Below are positions 25,800-34,678 of a stretch of DNA of 64,000 nucleotides, piece after piece (within the stretch, counting starts at the first letter, position 1; every line of letters begins with the position of its first letter). The DNA is from Nocardia cyriacigeorgica. Its GTDB lineage: Bacteria > Actinomycetota > Actinomycetes > Mycobacteriales > Mycobacteriaceae. The stretch lies in assembly GCF_005863245.1 (NCBI RefSeq), contig NZ_VBUT01000003.1, forward strand, positions 62,001-126,000, given 5' to 3'. The notes under the pieces were generated by a model. The model searched no databases and was not told the DNA's origin. It was given only the letters and a program-made list of their open reading frames with translations. A program made the translations under genes and the position numbers.

Positions 25800-26823
25800 G
25801 GTCACCGCCTCCTGCGACCTGAGCCAGCAGATGCCCGAGCAACGGCTCGAGCACCGCGATACCGTCCTTGACCCCGCCGGGAGAGCCCGGCAAATTCACG
25901 ATCACCGTCCGGCCGGCCAGCCCGGCCACCCCGCGGCTCAACGCGGCGAGCGGGAACTTCGCGGTGCCGCGCTGCCGGATGGCCTCGGCGACGCCGGGCA
26001 GCTCCCGATCCAGCACGGCCAGGGTGGCTTCCGGGGTGGCGTCGGTGGGGGAGGCGCCGGTGCCGCCGGTGGTGACGACCAGCGCGGGCGCCTCGCGCAG
26101 CGCCTCGGCGAGACCAGCCGCGATATCGGCGTCGGCGTGGATCAGCGGTCCGCGCACCGAGAACCCGAGGCCGCGAAGCCATTCGGTGAGTGCGGGCCCG
26201 GTGGTGTCGGTCCGGGTTCCGGCGGCCGCACCGGTCGAGGCGACCAGCACGACGGCCGACTTGCCCGGCTGCGCGGAATCGGCGGACACCTCGGCCGCCC
26301 GCATTTCGGGTGCGCTGACCGGCGCTGCCTGATCGACACCATCGGACTCCGCCCCGGGCCGCTGCCAATGCCCGTGCTTACCACCGTCTTTGGTGAGCAG
26401 CCTGACCCCGGTCAGCACGGCCGCCGGATCGACGGCCTTGACCATGTCGTGCAGCGTGAGCCCGGCGACCGCGACGGCCGTCAGCGCCTCCATCTCGACA
26501 CCGGTGGGACCCTTGGTCTTCGCGGTGGCCTCGATGGTGATCGAATCCTCGGTGAACCCGAACGCCACCTTGACCGACGACAACGCCAGCTGATGGCACA
26601 GCGGAATCAGCTCGGAGGTCTTCTTCGCACCCGCGATCCCCGCGATCCGCGCGGTCGAGAGCACATCGGCCTTCGGCATATCGTCGGCGCGCACCAATGC
26701 GACCACTTCGGCGGTGGTGCGCAGCTCACCCGCCGCGACCGCGACCCTGGTGGTCTCGGCCTTGGCGCTCACATCAACCATATGGGCGCGGCCCTCGGCG
26801 TCCACATGCGACAGCTCGTTCAC
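25786..26823 (-). CDS. moaCB: Fused MoaC-MogA/MoaB molybdenum cofactor protein
   Basis: A 345-residue fusion. Residues 1-155 are MoaC, cyclic pyranopterin monophosphate synthase (HVDAEGRAHMVDVS, LIPLCHQLALS, EATAKTKGPTGVEMEALTAVAVAGLTLHDMVKAVD and the active-site KDGGKHG). A linker of about 40 residues leads to a MogA/MoaB domain, about 195-345, molybdopterin adenylyltransferase (TTGGTGASPTDATPEAT, GTAKFPLAALSRGVAGL, NLPGSPGGVKDG). The two activities are not consecutive in the pathway, but the fusion is known in actinobacteria. The GTG at 26823 overlaps the moeA stop (GTGA), so I prefer it to the GTG at 26832. The moaE gene overlaps its end. Confidence 0.92.
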   Translation of the reverse strand: MNELSHVDAEGRAHMVDVSAKAETTRVAVAAGELRTTAEVVALVRADDMPKADVLSTARIAGIAGAKKTSELIPLCHQLALSSVKVAFGFTEDSITIEATAKTKGPTGVEMEALTAVAVAGLTLHDMVKAVDPAAVLTGVRLLTKDGGKHGHWQRPGAESDGVDQAAPVSAPEMRAAEVSADSAQPGKSAVVLVASTGAAAGTRTDTTGPALTEWLRGLGFSVRGPLIHADADIAAGLAEALREAPALVVTTGGTGASPTDATPEATLAVLDRELPGVAEAIRQRGTAKFPLAALSRGVAGLAGRTVIVNLPGSPGGVKDGIAVLEPLLGHLLAQVAGGGDHDNG

Positions 26824-28040
26824 AGCGACCACACTCGCACAGTCGCGCCGACCGGCAGGGCACCGACCTCGGCGGGCACATCGATGAGCACATCGGCGGC
26901 CGCCATGCTCGCCACCAGATGCGAGCCGGGCCCGGACACCACCTCCACCGCCCGCGGCCCGCCCGCGCTATGGGCCAGCCGGCCACGCAGGAACTGGCGG
27001 CGGCCCTGCGGCGAGCGGAGGGCGCTCAGCAGCGGCAGTTCGAAGACCTCCACGTCGGGCAGCCCGGCCAGCCGGCGCAGCATCGGCCGCGCGAACACCT
27101 CGAACGACACCATCGCGCTGACCGGATTACCGGGGAAGCTGAGCACCGGGACGCCGTCGACCACGGTCAGCCCCTGCGGGCCGCCCGGTTGCACCGCGAC
27201 CGAGCCGAACTGCCCGCCCATCGGTTCCAGCACATCCTTGACCACCTCGAAATCGCCCTTGGACACCCCGCCGGTGGTGAACACCACGTCCGCCGAACGC
27301 GTTGCGGCCGAGAGTATCCGGCGGAACTGGGCGGGCTGGTCGCCGCTGTGCTCGACGCCGGTGACGGTGACGCCGTTGGCGGTGAGCGCGGCGGCCAGCG
27401 CGATGCCATTGGAATCGTAGATCTGGCCCGGCGCCAGCGCGGTGCCCGCGGGGACCAGTTCGTCACCGCTGGTGATCACCACCGCCCGGATCGGCTCGAA
27501 CACCCGCACGCTCGCCAGTCCGACCGCCGCCAGCGCCGCGATATGCCGGGGCGCCAGCAGGGTGCCCGCGGCGACCAGTTCGTCACCGGCGCGCACATCG
27601 GTGCCCGGTTCCCGCACGAATTCGCCGCGGCTGCGCCCACGCTCGACGACGACGGCGCCCGCCTCGCCGCGCGCGTCTTCCACCGGAACCACGCAGTCGG
27701 CGCCCGGCGGCACCGGCGCGCCGGTCATCACCTTCCGCGCGGTGCCGGGCGCCAGCGGCTCCAGGCCGGGATCGCCGGCCGCGACCACACCCGACAGCGG
27801 CAGCGTCACCGGTGTGACGGCCACGTCGGCCGCGCGCACCGCGTACCCGTCCATCGCGGAGTTGCGGAATACCGGCAGGTCGACGGGGGCGTGCACGGTG
27901 TCGGCCAGCTGCCTGCCGAGCGCGGCGGACACGGCGACGGTCTCGACCGGTCGCGCCGCGAGCGGACGCAGCAGCGCCTCGATGCTGTCGCGGTAATCGT
28001 CGACGGACCGGACGGCGACGGTAGCGGACCGGGAAGTCAT
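26820..28040 (-). CDS. moeA: Molybdopterin molybdenumtransferase
   Basis: A 406-residue MoeA, which inserts molybdate into adenylated molybdopterin. Domains in order are the N-terminal region with SAMDGYAV (about 61-68), domain 2 with RKVMTGAPVPPGADCVVPVED (about 102-122), the MoCF domain with ITSGDEL, TTGGVSKGDFE and LSFPGNPVSAMVSFE, and the C-terminal beta-barrel ending VGATVRVWSL. It heads the minus-strand Moco operon and is divergent from moaA across a 130-bp promoter region. Its stop overlaps the moaC-mogA start by 4 bp. Confidence 0.94.
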   Translation of the reverse strand: MTSRSATVAVRSVDDYRDSIEALLRPLAARPVETVAVSAALGRQLADTVHAPVDLPVFRNSAMDGYAVRAADVAVTPVTLPLSGVVAAGDPGLEPLAPGTARKVMTGAPVPPGADCVVPVEDARGEAGAVVVERGRSRGEFVREPGTDVRAGDELVAAGTLLAPRHIAALAAVGLASVRVFEPIRAVVITSGDELVPAGTALAPGQIYDSNGIALAAALTANGVTVTGVEHSGDQPAQFRRILSAATRSADVVFTTGGVSKGDFEVVKDVLEPMGGQFGSVAVQPGGPQGLTVVDGVPVLSFPGNPVSAMVSFEVFARPMLRRLAGLPDVEVFELPLLSALRSPQGRRQFLRGRLAHSAGGPRAVEVVSGPGSHLVASMAAADVLIDVPAEVGALPVGATVRVWSL

Positions 28041-28170
28041 GCGATCAGCCTAATCGCAGGTCGCGGGCATGGTCGCGGCCATCGCCTCACCTGCGGAAGG
28101 CGGCGATTGTGAGGTGCGGTGACGGTGACGGCGCCGTGGTGCCCAGCGGCCGACGGGTCATAATGGAGGG

Positions 28171-29229
28171 GTGACGCTGGTCGAGATGGGCATCCCCGCC
28201 GTGCGGTCCGGGCGTCCCTCGCTCGACGGCCGCCCCGAAACACCGCTGCTGGTGGACCGATTCGGCCGCGTCGCCCGCGATCTGCGGGTCTCCATCACCG
28301 AGAAATGCTCGCTGCGCTGCACCTACTGCATGCCCGAAGAGGGCCTGCCCGCGATTCCACGTGAGGAATTGCTGACCGCCCCCGAGATCGTGCGCTTGGT
28401 CACCCTCGCCGTGCGTGAGCTGGGCATATGGGAGGTCCGCTTCACCGGCGGCGAGCCGCTCATGCGCCGCGACCTGGAAGAGATCATCGCGGGCTGCCAC
28501 GAACAGGTGCCCGGGACGCCGCTGGCCATGACCACCAACGGGGTCGGATTGGAGCATCGGGCGCACGGGTTGGCGCGCGCCGGGCTGGGCCGGGTCAATG
28601 TCTCGCTGGACACCGTCGACCGATTCGGCTTCGCCACCCTCACCCGTCGTGACCGGCTCGACTCGGTGCTCGCGGGGATCCGCGCCGCCCGCGACGCGGG
28701 CCTGGCCCCGATGAAGGTCAACGCGGTGCTCATGCGCCAGACGCTCGCCGGTGCGCCGGATCTGCTGCGCTGGTGTCTGGACGAGGGCTGTGAGCTGCGG
28801 TTCATCGAGGAAATGCCGCTGGACGCCGACCACGAGTGGGCGCGCGCGAATATGGTGACCGCGGCCGAACTGCTCGACGTGCTCGGCACCCGATTCGAAC
28901 TCACCGCCGCCGGACGATCCGATCCGTCGGCGCCGGCGGAACGCTGGCTGGTCGACGGCGGCCCCGCGACCGTCGGCATCATCGCGTCGGTGACCAGGAA
29001 GTTCTGCGACACCTGTGACCGCACCCGGCTCACCGCCGACGGCATGCTGCGCTCGTGCCTGTTCAGCGATCAGGAGTTCGACCTGCGCGCGGTGCTGCGC
29101 TCGGGGGCCGACGACGCCGAGATCGCGCAGCTGTGGCGCGGCGCGATGTGGCAGAAGTGGGCGGGCCACGGTATCGACGCGGCCGGTTTCGTCCCACCCG
29201 AACGGACGATGGGAGCCATCGGTGGTTGA
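28171..29229 (+). CDS. moaA: GTP 3',8-cyclase (radical SAM)
   Basis: A 352-residue MoaA, which performs the first step of molybdenum cofactor synthesis. The radical-SAM cluster is CSLRCTYC (Cys46, Cys50, Cys53). [14 protein letters not shown] follows. The C-terminal [4Fe-4S] cysteines are [10 protein letters not shown] and, 14 residues later, SCLF. The chain ends with Gly-Gly, as MoaA should. A GTG at 28171 is the likely start. A TCATAAT that could be a -10 element lies about 7 bp upstream of it, so the mRNA may be leaderless (inference). The stop overlaps moaD by 8 bp. Confidence 0.93.
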   Translation: MTLVEMGIPAVRSGRPSLDGRPETPLLVDRFGRVARDLRVSITEKCSLRCTYCMPEEGLPAIPREELLTAPEIVRLVTLAVRELGIWEVRFTGGEPLMRRDLEEIIAGCHEQVPGTPLAMTTNGVGLEHRAHGLARAGLGRVNVSLDTVDRFGFATLTRRDRLDSVLAGIRAARDAGLAPMKVNAVLMRQTLAGAPDLLRWCLDEGCELRFIEEMPLDADHEWARANMVTAAELLDVLGTRFELTAAGRSDPSAPAERWLVDGGPATVGIIASVTRKFCDTCDRTRLTADGMLRSCLFSDQEFDLRAVLRSGADDAEIAQLWRGAMWQKWAGHGIDAAGFVPPERTMGAIGG

Positions 29230-29464
29230 GGTCCGCTATTTCGCCGCCATCGCCGACGCGGTCGGCAAGGACACCGAAACGCTCGACCTCCCCGCCGGCG
29301 CCACCGTCGGCGATCTGCGCACCGCCCTGGCCCGCGAGTACGGCCCCGACCTGGACAAGATGCTCGATGTCTGCGCCTACCTCGTCGGTGACGAACTCAC
29401 CCGCGACGCCGCCACGGCCTTGACCCCGCGCGTCGACGTGCTGCCGCCGTTCGCCGGCGGCTGA
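29222..29464 (+). CDS. moaD: Molybdopterin synthase sulfur carrier subunit
   Basis: An 80-residue ubiquitin-fold protein. It begins [19 protein letters not shown] and ends with DVLPPFAGG, carrying the C-terminal Gly-Gly that is thiocarboxylated to donate sulfur to MoaE. The GTG at 29222 overlaps the end of moaA, so the two are translationally coupled. MoaE is encoded in the divergent operon. The window shows no MoeB-type activating enzyme, so that function must come from elsewhere. Confidence 0.9.
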   Translation: MVEVRYFAAIADAVGKDTETLDLPAGATVGDLRTALAREYGPDLDKMLDVCAYLVGDELTRDAATALTPRVDVLPPFAGG

Positions 29465-29526
29465 TCTCGCTGTCCGCCCGCTCGGGCCGCTGGCGAGCCT
29501 GATCCGACGAAAATTTCCGCCAGCGA

Positions 29527-29553
29527 TGTCGAGAACCGCGAACTCCGACCGTC
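29527..29553 (+). promoter_or_regulatory. ECF42-type promoter before the DGPF gene
   Basis: TGTCGA (29527-29532) and CGTC (29550-29553), 17 bp apart, match the -35 TGTCGA and -10 CG(A/T)C elements I recall for ECF42 sigma factors. They lie 52 bp before the DGPF gene start, and the ECF42-like sigma gene is next in line. Autoregulation is therefore likely. Confidence 0.65.
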
Positions 29554-29604
29554 GTGCAGATGAGAGGGGTATCGGGCTCCTCCGATTCGAGGAAGGATGA
29601 CGCC

Positions 29605-30318
29605 ATGCAGTACCTGGCATTGCTCGTCGGGCGCGATGACGATCCGGAAGCCCTTCCGGGCAGCGCGGAGTTCGACGCGGAGGTCCAGCGGTATGCGGAA
29701 TTCGAGGAGCGGGTCACCGCGGCCATCGCGGGCGGCGCGGCCCTGTATCCATCCAGTACGGCGGTGAACGTCACCCGCGACGGCGACACCACGCTGATCA
29801 CCGACGGCCCGTTCGCCGAGGGCGCCGAGGTGGTCGGCGGGTTCTACGTCTTCGATGTGGCCGACCTCGACGAGGCCATCGGACTGGCCCGGCAGCTTCC
29901 CGCGGTCGAGACCGGTGCGATCGAGCTGCGCCCGCTGGTGCAGTGGAATCCGCACGACGTCCCAGGCGCCGATTGGTGGATGGCGCTGCTCTGGGATCGC
30001 GCCGACGCGGTGATCGCGCCGGACACCCCGGAATGGGCGGCCGCGCTGGCCGAGCACGAGCGCTTCGCGGAGCGTGTCGGTGACGCGATCCGCGGTGGTG
30101 GTGCGCTGCGGCCGCCGTCGTCGGCGACCACCTTGCGCATGCGTGAGGGTGAACTGTCCATCACCGACGGTCCCTTCGGTGAGACCGCTGAGGTCGTCGA
30201 CGGGCTGTACCTGTTCGCGGCCCCCGACCGGCAGGCGGCCTCGGAGATCGCCGCCCAGATCCCGCTGGGTGCCAAGGGCCGCACCGAACTGCGCCAGATC
30301 GTCGACCTCGGGCAGTAG
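29605..30318 (+). CDS. Duplicated DGPF (YCII-related) domain protein
   Basis: A 237-residue cytoplasmic protein made of two YCII-like ferredoxin-fold domains. The first (1-125) carries the motif ITDGPFAEGAEVVGGFYVFD, the second (about 130-237) ITDGPFGETAEVVDGLYLFA. DGPF proteins are the constant partners of ECF41/ECF42-type sigma factors; their biochemical role is unknown. The ATG at 29605 has GGAAGGA 6 bp upstream. The sigma factor gene begins 9 bp downstream. Single-domain versions are commoner; the tandem form here is a fusion or internal duplication. Confidence 0.85.
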   Translation: MQYLALLVGRDDDPEALPGSAEFDAEVQRYAEFEERVTAAIAGGAALYPSSTAVNVTRDGDTTLITDGPFAEGAEVVGGFYVFDVADLDEAIGLARQLPAVETGAIELRPLVQWNPHDVPGADWWMALLWDRADAVIAPDTPEWAAALAEHERFAERVGDAIRGGGALRPPSSATTLRMREGELSITDGPFGETAEVVDGLYLFAAPDRQAASEIAAQIPLGAKGRTELRQIVDLGQ

Positions 30319-30327
30319 CGGCGCTCG

Positions 30328-31581
30328 ATGACGACTGATCCGGCCGAATTCGATCGCGTCTACCGCGCCGAGTTCGGCCGGGCGGTCGCCACGCTGGCCC
30401 GGTTGACCGGCGATATCGGTGCCGCCGAGGACGCCGTGCAGGAGGCGTTCGCCGACGCGCTGCGCACCTGGCCCGAGCGCGGTAGACCCGACAACCCGGG
30501 CGCCTGGATCACCACCGCTGCCCGGCATCGGGCCCTCGATCGGCTGCGGCGCGAATCTTCCCGCGAGGCCAAGGAATACGCCGCCGCCCGACTCGCACCC
30601 GAGGACGAGGAGCCGGAAGTGGTGTCGATCGCTGACGATCAGCTGCGGATGATCTTCACCTGCTGCCATCCGGCGCTGGCCCCGGAGTCGCGCGTCGCGC
30701 TGACGTTGCGGCTGGTGTGCGGGCTGCGCACGGCCGAGATCGCGCGGGCCTTCCTGCAACCGGAATCCACGGTCGCGCAACGCCTCAGCCGGGCCAAGGC
30801 CAAGATCCGTGACGCGGGCATCCCGCTGCGCGTGCCGTCCGCGCAGCTGCTGCCCGAACGCACTGCGGCCGTGCTGGCCTGCATCTATCTGGTGTTCACC
30901 GAGGGCTACTTCGCCACCTCGGGGCCGCAGGCGGTGCGAGATGAGCTGTGCGATGAGGCGATTCGGCTCGGCACCCTGCTGTGCGAGCTGATGCCCCGGG
31001 AACCGCAGGCGCGGGCGCTGCTGGCGCTGATGCTGCTCACCGACAGCCGCCGCGACCGACGCCGAACCGCGGACGGCGAGCTGATTCCGCTCGAGGAGCA
31101 GGATCGCCGCCGCTGGAACCGGTCGAAGATCCGCGCCGGACTGTCCTGCCTGGTCGCGGCCGCCGAGGACGGCGGCGGCGGAAAATACCTCGCGCAGGCG
31201 CGGATCGCCGCCGCGCACGCCGTGGCGCCGAGCTGGGAACAGACCGATTGGGGCGCCATCGTTTCCGCCTATGACGACCTGACAGCCGAGGCCTGGACGC
31301 CCGCGGTCGCGGTGAACCGCGCCGTCGCCATCGGCTTCCGGGACGGTCCCGAGGCCGGGCTCGCGGCTCTGGACGAGGTGGCAGACCATCCGAGACTCGC
31401 GGGCAGCCACCTGGTGCCGGCCACCCGTGCGGATCTGTTGCGCCGGGCCGGACGCCATCGCGAAGCGGCGCAACACTATCGCGAGGCCCTGGCGCGGGTC
31501 GGCAATGATCCGGCGGCGCGGTTCCTGCGCCGCCGCCTCGCCGAGGTGACCGCCGTCGAGCAAACGGAGGCGTCGGACTGA
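30328..31581 (+). CDS. ECF42-type sigma factor with TPR-like C-terminal extension
   Basis: A 417-residue sigma factor. Regions 2 and 4 occupy about the first 170 residues (DRVYRAEFGRAVATLARLTGD, EDAVQEAFADALRTWP, then CGLRTAEIARAFLQPESTVAQRLSRAKAKIRDA). The rest (about 180-417) is the DUF6596/TPR-like extension (LLCELMPREPQARALLALMLLTDSRR, AVNRAVAIGF, ATRADLLRRAGRHREAAQHYREAL) that marks ECF42 factors. The extension is needed for activity in studied members. No anti-sigma factor is present; the extension or the DGPF partner may take that role (inference). It lies 9 bp after the DGPF gene and is probably expressed from the TGTCGA promoter. Confidence 0.9.
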   Translation: MTTDPAEFDRVYRAEFGRAVATLARLTGDIGAAEDAVQEAFADALRTWPERGRPDNPGAWITTAARHRALDRLRRESSREAKEYAAARLAPEDEEPEVVSIADDQLRMIFTCCHPALAPESRVALTLRLVCGLRTAEIARAFLQPESTVAQRLSRAKAKIRDAGIPLRVPSAQLLPERTAAVLACIYLVFTEGYFATSGPQAVRDELCDEAIRLGTLLCELMPREPQARALLALMLLTDSRRDRRRTADGELIPLEEQDRRRWNRSKIRAGLSCLVAAAEDGGGGKYLAQARIAAAHAVAPSWEQTDWGAIVSAYDDLTAEAWTPAVAVNRAVAIGFRDGPEAGLAALDEVADHPRLAGSHLVPATRADLLRRAGRHREAAQHYREALARVGNDPAARFLRRRLAEVTAVEQTEASD

Positions 31582-31690
31582 CGACGATTCAGCGAGGTCG
31601 GACGCACGCCCGAACGGCGCAATCGGAGTCGCTCACCGCAGCCGCGCCGCGCGCATTCGGCGATCCGGCGGAGCCGTCAGGCCGCGCGGC

Positions 31691-32515
31691 TCAGCGCCAC
31701 CAGTCGTCGAGCGGGGTGACCGGCACCGTGCGCTTGTGCCGGGTCTTCAGGAAGATGTCCTCCACCCGCTCGGCCACCTCGGCGCTGACCTCTTTGCCCT
31801 CGAGGTAGTCGTCGATCTCGCTGTAGCGCAGGCCGAGTGCTTCCTCGTCGGGCAGGGCCGGGCGGTCGTCTTCCAGATCGGCGGTCGGCACCTTGGACCA
31901 GATGGAGGCCGGTGCGCCGAGCTCCTGCAGCAGCGCCGCGCCCTGACGCTTGGTGAGGCCGGTGAGCGGGGTCAGGTCGACGCCGCCGTCACCGAACTTG
32001 GTGAAGAAGCCGGTGACCGCCTCGGCCGCGTGATCGGTGCCGACCACCAGCAGGTTCTCCTGGCCGGCGATGGCGTACTGGATCACCATCCGCTCCCTGG
32101 CCTTGATATTGCCGCGCACGAAATCGCGCAGCTTCGGCACCTGCAAGCTCGAGGCGACCTCGGCGGCAACGGCATTCGCGCCCGGCCGCACATTGACCAC
32201 GACCGAGCGCTGCGGCGAGACGAAATTCATCGCGATCCGCGCGTCCGCCTCATCGGCCTGCACGCCGTAGGGCAGCCGCACCGCGATGAAGGTGGCCTCG
32301 ACACCCTCGGCCACCAGCTCCTCGGTGGCGAGCTGGCACAGCCGCCCTGCCAGCGCACTGTCCTGGCCGCCACTGATACCGAGGACATAGCCCGTGGCCG
32401 GTGTGGCGCGCAGGTAGTCCTTGAGGAAATCGATCCGGCGCCGGACCTCGGTTTTCGGCTCGATGGACGGCTGGACGCCGAGCTCGGCGATGATCTGTGC
32501 ACGCAGGTTCCCCAT
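31691..32515 (-). CDS. nadE: NH3-dependent NAD+ synthetase
   Basis: A 274-residue ammonia-dependent NadE of the E. coli type; the glutamine-dependent actinobacterial enzyme is about 680 residues with an extra nitrilase domain. The PP-loop is SGGQDS (48-53). [25 protein letters not shown] and LTKRQGA hold further active-site residues, and the C-terminus ends [13 protein letters not shown]. It adenylates nicotinate adenine dinucleotide and amidates it with ammonia. It lies 6 bp downstream of the TetR gene in the same direction. It may be a second NAD synthetase beside the glutamine-dependent one. Confidence 0.93.
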   Translation of the reverse strand: MGNLRAQIIAELGVQPSIEPKTEVRRRIDFLKDYLRATPATGYVLGISGGQDSALAGRLCQLATEELVAEGVEATFIAVRLPYGVQADEADARIAMNFVSPQRSVVVNVRPGANAVAAEVASSLQVPKLRDFVRGNIKARERMVIQYAIAGQENLLVVGTDHAAEAVTGFFTKFGDGGVDLTPLTGLTKRQGAALLQELGAPASIWSKVPTADLEDDRPALPDEEALGLRYSEIDDYLEGKEVSAEVAERVEDIFLKTRHKRTVPVTPLDDWWR

Positions 32516-32521
32516 AGCCGC

Positions 32522-33247
32522 TCACTCTACTGGCGGGAGCGGGCCCGCCACACGCCGAACGAGACCTTCCCAGTGATCGCCGATCCGGTCTCTGGTGTAG
32601 CCCTGAGCCCGGATCTGGTGCAGCACCAGCGCGGCGCTCAACGCGGCGAGCAGCGAATCGGCCAGCAGCGGGATGTCGCCGGGGGTTCCGGCCTCGCGCA
32701 GCAGCATCGAGACATGGGTTTTGCGCAGGTTGTAGGGCCGTCCACCGTAGTGTTCGTCGGCCGAACCCATCTCCGCCGCCCGGTGCAGCTCGCCCTCGCC
32801 CTCGACCTCGATATCGAGCAGTCGAGCCCGCCCGAACGCCACCAGCCGCTGCACGGGCGAAGCGCCGGGGCCCAGCGGGGGCGGCCCGAACATGAACGCT
32901 TCCTGGAACTTGCGTTCGGAGTGGTCGAGCAGGGCCAGCATCAGCCCGGTCCGGTTGCCGAAGCGGCGGAACACCGTCCCTTTGCCGACGCCGGCGCGTT
33001 TGGCGAGGGCATCCATGGTGAGGCCGTCGACGCCGTGCTCGCGCACCAGCTGCTGGGCGGCGTCGAGCAGGAGCTGACGGTTGCGCGCGGCGTCGGCGCG
33101 CTCGGTGGGCTCGGCAGCTCCCGGTAGCGGCGCGCCGAGGTCGAGCAGCGGTCCGGCGACGCCCGCCCGCGCGCGGGGGTGGGCGCGGTCGGCGGGCGGG
33201 GTGGCACCTGGTGCGAGGGGTTCGGGCACAGAGGTGTTGTAGCTCAC
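32522..33247 (-). CDS. TetR-family transcriptional regulator
   Basis: A 241-residue repressor with an extended Pro/Ala-rich N-terminus. The HTH (about 55-105) reads RNRQLLLDAAQQLVREHGVDGLTMDALAKRAGVGKGTVFRRFGNRTGLM. The C-terminal ligand domain is of the TetR type (FMFGPPPLGPG... HYGGRPYNLRKTHVSMLLREA). The GTG at 33247 is chosen because in-frame sequence further upstream would run through the divergent promoter. It is divergent from the FMN reductase gene, which it probably represses together with itself. nadE follows 6 bp downstream, so NAD synthesis may share this control. Confidence 0.85.
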   Translation of the reverse strand: MSYNTSVPEPLAPGATPPADRAHPRARAGVAGPLLDLGAPLPGAAEPTERADAARNRQLLLDAAQQLVREHGVDGLTMDALAKRAGVGKGTVFRRFGNRTGLMLALLDHSERKFQEAFMFGPPPLGPGASPVQRLVAFGRARLLDIEVEGEGELHRAAEMGSADEHYGGRPYNLRKTHVSMLLREAGTPGDIPLLADSLLAALSAALVLHQIRAQGYTRDRIGDHWEGLVRRVAGPLPPVE

Positions 33248-33278
33248 GGGTGGCTCGCCTACTCCGGTAGGAATTATT

Positions 33279-33329
33279 CGGACCGTGGTCCGGTTATCGA
33301 AACCATAGCTTACATCGGTAGTCGCTACC
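33279..33329. promoter_or_regulatory. Two dyads in the TetR / FMN-reductase intergenic region
   Basis: CGGACC-GT-GGTCCG (33279-33292) is a perfect 6-bp inverted repeat, and GGTAG-TCG-CTACC (33317-33329) is a perfect 5-bp one. A further CGGTAG half-site lies near 33265-33270. These are candidate operators of the divergent TetR regulator. The second lies 18 bp before the reductase start and would block its promoter or translation. Confidence 0.5.
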
Positions 33330-33347
33330 AGTAGACCAGGAGAAACC

Positions 33348-33917
33348 ATGAGCCAGACCCGTATTCTCACCCTCGTCGGCAGCCTCCGCGCCGGCTCGAT
33401 CAACCGCCGGCTCGCCGAAGCCGCGGTGCAGATCGCGCCCGAGGGCGCCGCGATCTCGATCTACCAGGGCCTCGCCGAGATCCCGTTCTACAACGAGGAT
33501 CTCGACGTCGAGGGTGCGGTGCCCGCCGCCGCACAGGCCTTGCGCGCCGCCGCGGTCGAGGCCGACGCGCTGCTGCTGGTGACCCCCGAGTACAATGGCA
33601 CCCTGCCCGCCGTGCTGAAGAACGCCATCGACTGGCTCTCGCGGCCCTACGGTGCCGGCGCCATCAAGGACAAGCCGGTCGCGGTGGTGAGCGCCTCCAT
33701 CAGCCCCAACGCGGCGCGCTGGGCGCACGGCGACGCGGTCAAGTCGGTCGGTGTCGCGGGCGGGCGAGTCGTCGAGACCGCGCATCTGCACTTCGCCACC
33801 ATCGGCGAGCGCTTCGCCGACACGCATCCGCGTGAGGACGCCGAAGCGCTGACCCAGTTGTCGGCCACGCTCACCGAGCTGCTCGGTGCCGCGCGAGACG
33901 AGCTCGTCTCGGCCTGA
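33348..33917 (+). CDS. NADPH-dependent FMN reductase
   Basis: A 189-residue flavodoxin-like reductase. The FMN-phosphate loop is VGSLRAGSINRRL (about 9-21), and the second conserved site TPEYNGTLPAVLKNAIDWLSRP (about 78-99) is diagnostic of the NADPH-dependent FMN/azo/quinone reductase family. It reduces free flavin, quinones or azo compounds in the cytoplasm. It is divergent from a TetR gene. The dyads between them suggest induction by a small electrophile (inference). AGGAG lies 6 bp before the ATG. Confidence 0.88.
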   Translation: MSQTRILTLVGSLRAGSINRRLAEAAVQIAPEGAAISIYQGLAEIPFYNEDLDVEGAVPAAAQALRAAAVEADALLLVTPEYNGTLPAVLKNAIDWLSRPYGAGAIKDKPVAVVSASISPNAARWAHGDAVKSVGVAGGRVVETAHLHFATIGERFADTHPREDAEALTQLSATLTELLGAARDELVSA

Positions 33918-33930
33918 TCACCCGACTGCC

Positions 33931-33974
33931 GACAGCGCCGTCCGCATCCTCTCGGGGAGGCGGGCGGCGCTGTC
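33931..33974 (+). terminator. Terminator after the FMN reductase gene
   Basis: GACAGCGCCGTCCGC (33931-33945) pairs with GCGGGCGGCGCTGTC (33960-33974), a 15-bp stem with a single G-U pair and a 14-nt loop, 14 bp after the stop codon. Only GTCTCC follows, so there is no true T-run. Confidence 0.75.
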
Positions 33975-34181
33975 GTCTCCGGGTCGCGCGAGCGCCCTTC
34001 TAGGGTGGTGGCGATGGGGCGTGATGGACGCAGAGAGGCCATCGAGACGCTTGTGACCGGCGTGATGGAAGGGTTTGCTGGGGAAGCGCCGAGGTATCGA
34101 ATTGTGATCTGCGCCACGGTCGTGTCGGCTTGCGAATCGACTGTCCTGGGACTTACGGCGACGAAATTTCATTCTTGTGAC

Positions 34182-34229
34182 TCGCAACATGTCGTGTTGT
34201 TCCAAAGTGTCGGCCACTAGGTGTAGTGT
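34182..34229. promoter_or_regulatory. Pair of NrdR-type boxes upstream of nrdHIE
   Basis: Box 1 is TCGCAACATGTCGTGT (34182-34197), box 2 CCACTAGGTGTAGTGT (34214-34229). Their centres are 32 bp apart (three helical turns), with a 16-bp linker, the geometry of NrdR operators. Box 2 matches the palindromic NrdR pattern ACACTATATATAGTGT at 12 of 16 positions, box 1 more weakly. The rest of the 490 bp before nrdH holds no gene. About 180 nt of leader lie between the boxes and nrdH, with no recognised riboswitch. Confidence 0.75.
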
Positions 34230-34407
34230 CTTCGGTACTGGAGCGGGGCAAGCGAGAGCACCTAGCCCGACCCAGTGAGGACCGGCCCGAGCAGGGGATT
34301 TCGGGCCAGATCCAGGAGTTTGCGCAGCAACACAGGATCTTGCTGTCACAGGCACTGCATACGGATCACCGGCTGTGGATCAGGCATAGGAGAGAGGGAC
34401 ATCATCA

Positions 34408-34638
34408 ATGACCATCACCGTGTACACCAAGCCCGCTTGCGTCCAGTGCAATGCCACCTACAAGGCCCTCGACAAGGCCGGGGTGGACTACGAAGTCATC
34501 GACATCTCCGAGAACGCCGAGGCGCGTGACTACGTCATGGCGCTGGGTTACCTGCAGGCCCCCGTGGTCGTCGCGGGCGAGCAGCACTGGTCCGGTTTCC
34601 GGCCCGACCGCATCAAGTCGCTGGCCGTCGCGGCCTGA
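34408..34638 (+). CDS. nrdH: Glutaredoxin-like redoxin NrdH
   Basis: A 76-residue NrdH that delivers electrons to class Ib ribonucleotide reductase. The redox motif is CVQC (Cys11, Cys14) in [13 protein letters not shown]. The C-terminus contains [22 protein letters not shown], the WSGFRPD segment typical of NrdH. It is reduced by thioredoxin reductase in related organisms. It is first in the nrdH-nrdI-nrdE operon, and a GGAGAGAGGG ribosome site lies just before the ATG. The pair of NrdR boxes lies upstream. Confidence 0.95.
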   Translation: MTITVYTKPACVQCNATYKALDKAGVDYEVIDISENAEARDYVMALGYLQAPVVVAGEQHWSGFRPDRIKSLAVAA

Positions 34639-34678
34639 TCCGACGCATCCGTCCTTCCGATGTGAGAGGGAGGTGGCC

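Noticed and set aside
33918..34181. A small plus-strand gene near 34005-34220
   Set aside because: It runs through the NrdR boxes, has no convincing ribosome site and ends in a non-protein-like sequence.
34230..34407. Cobalamin riboswitch before nrdHIE
   Set aside because: Some actinobacterial nrd operons have one, but the B12-box and its conserved core are not present, and this is the B12-independent class Ib enzyme.
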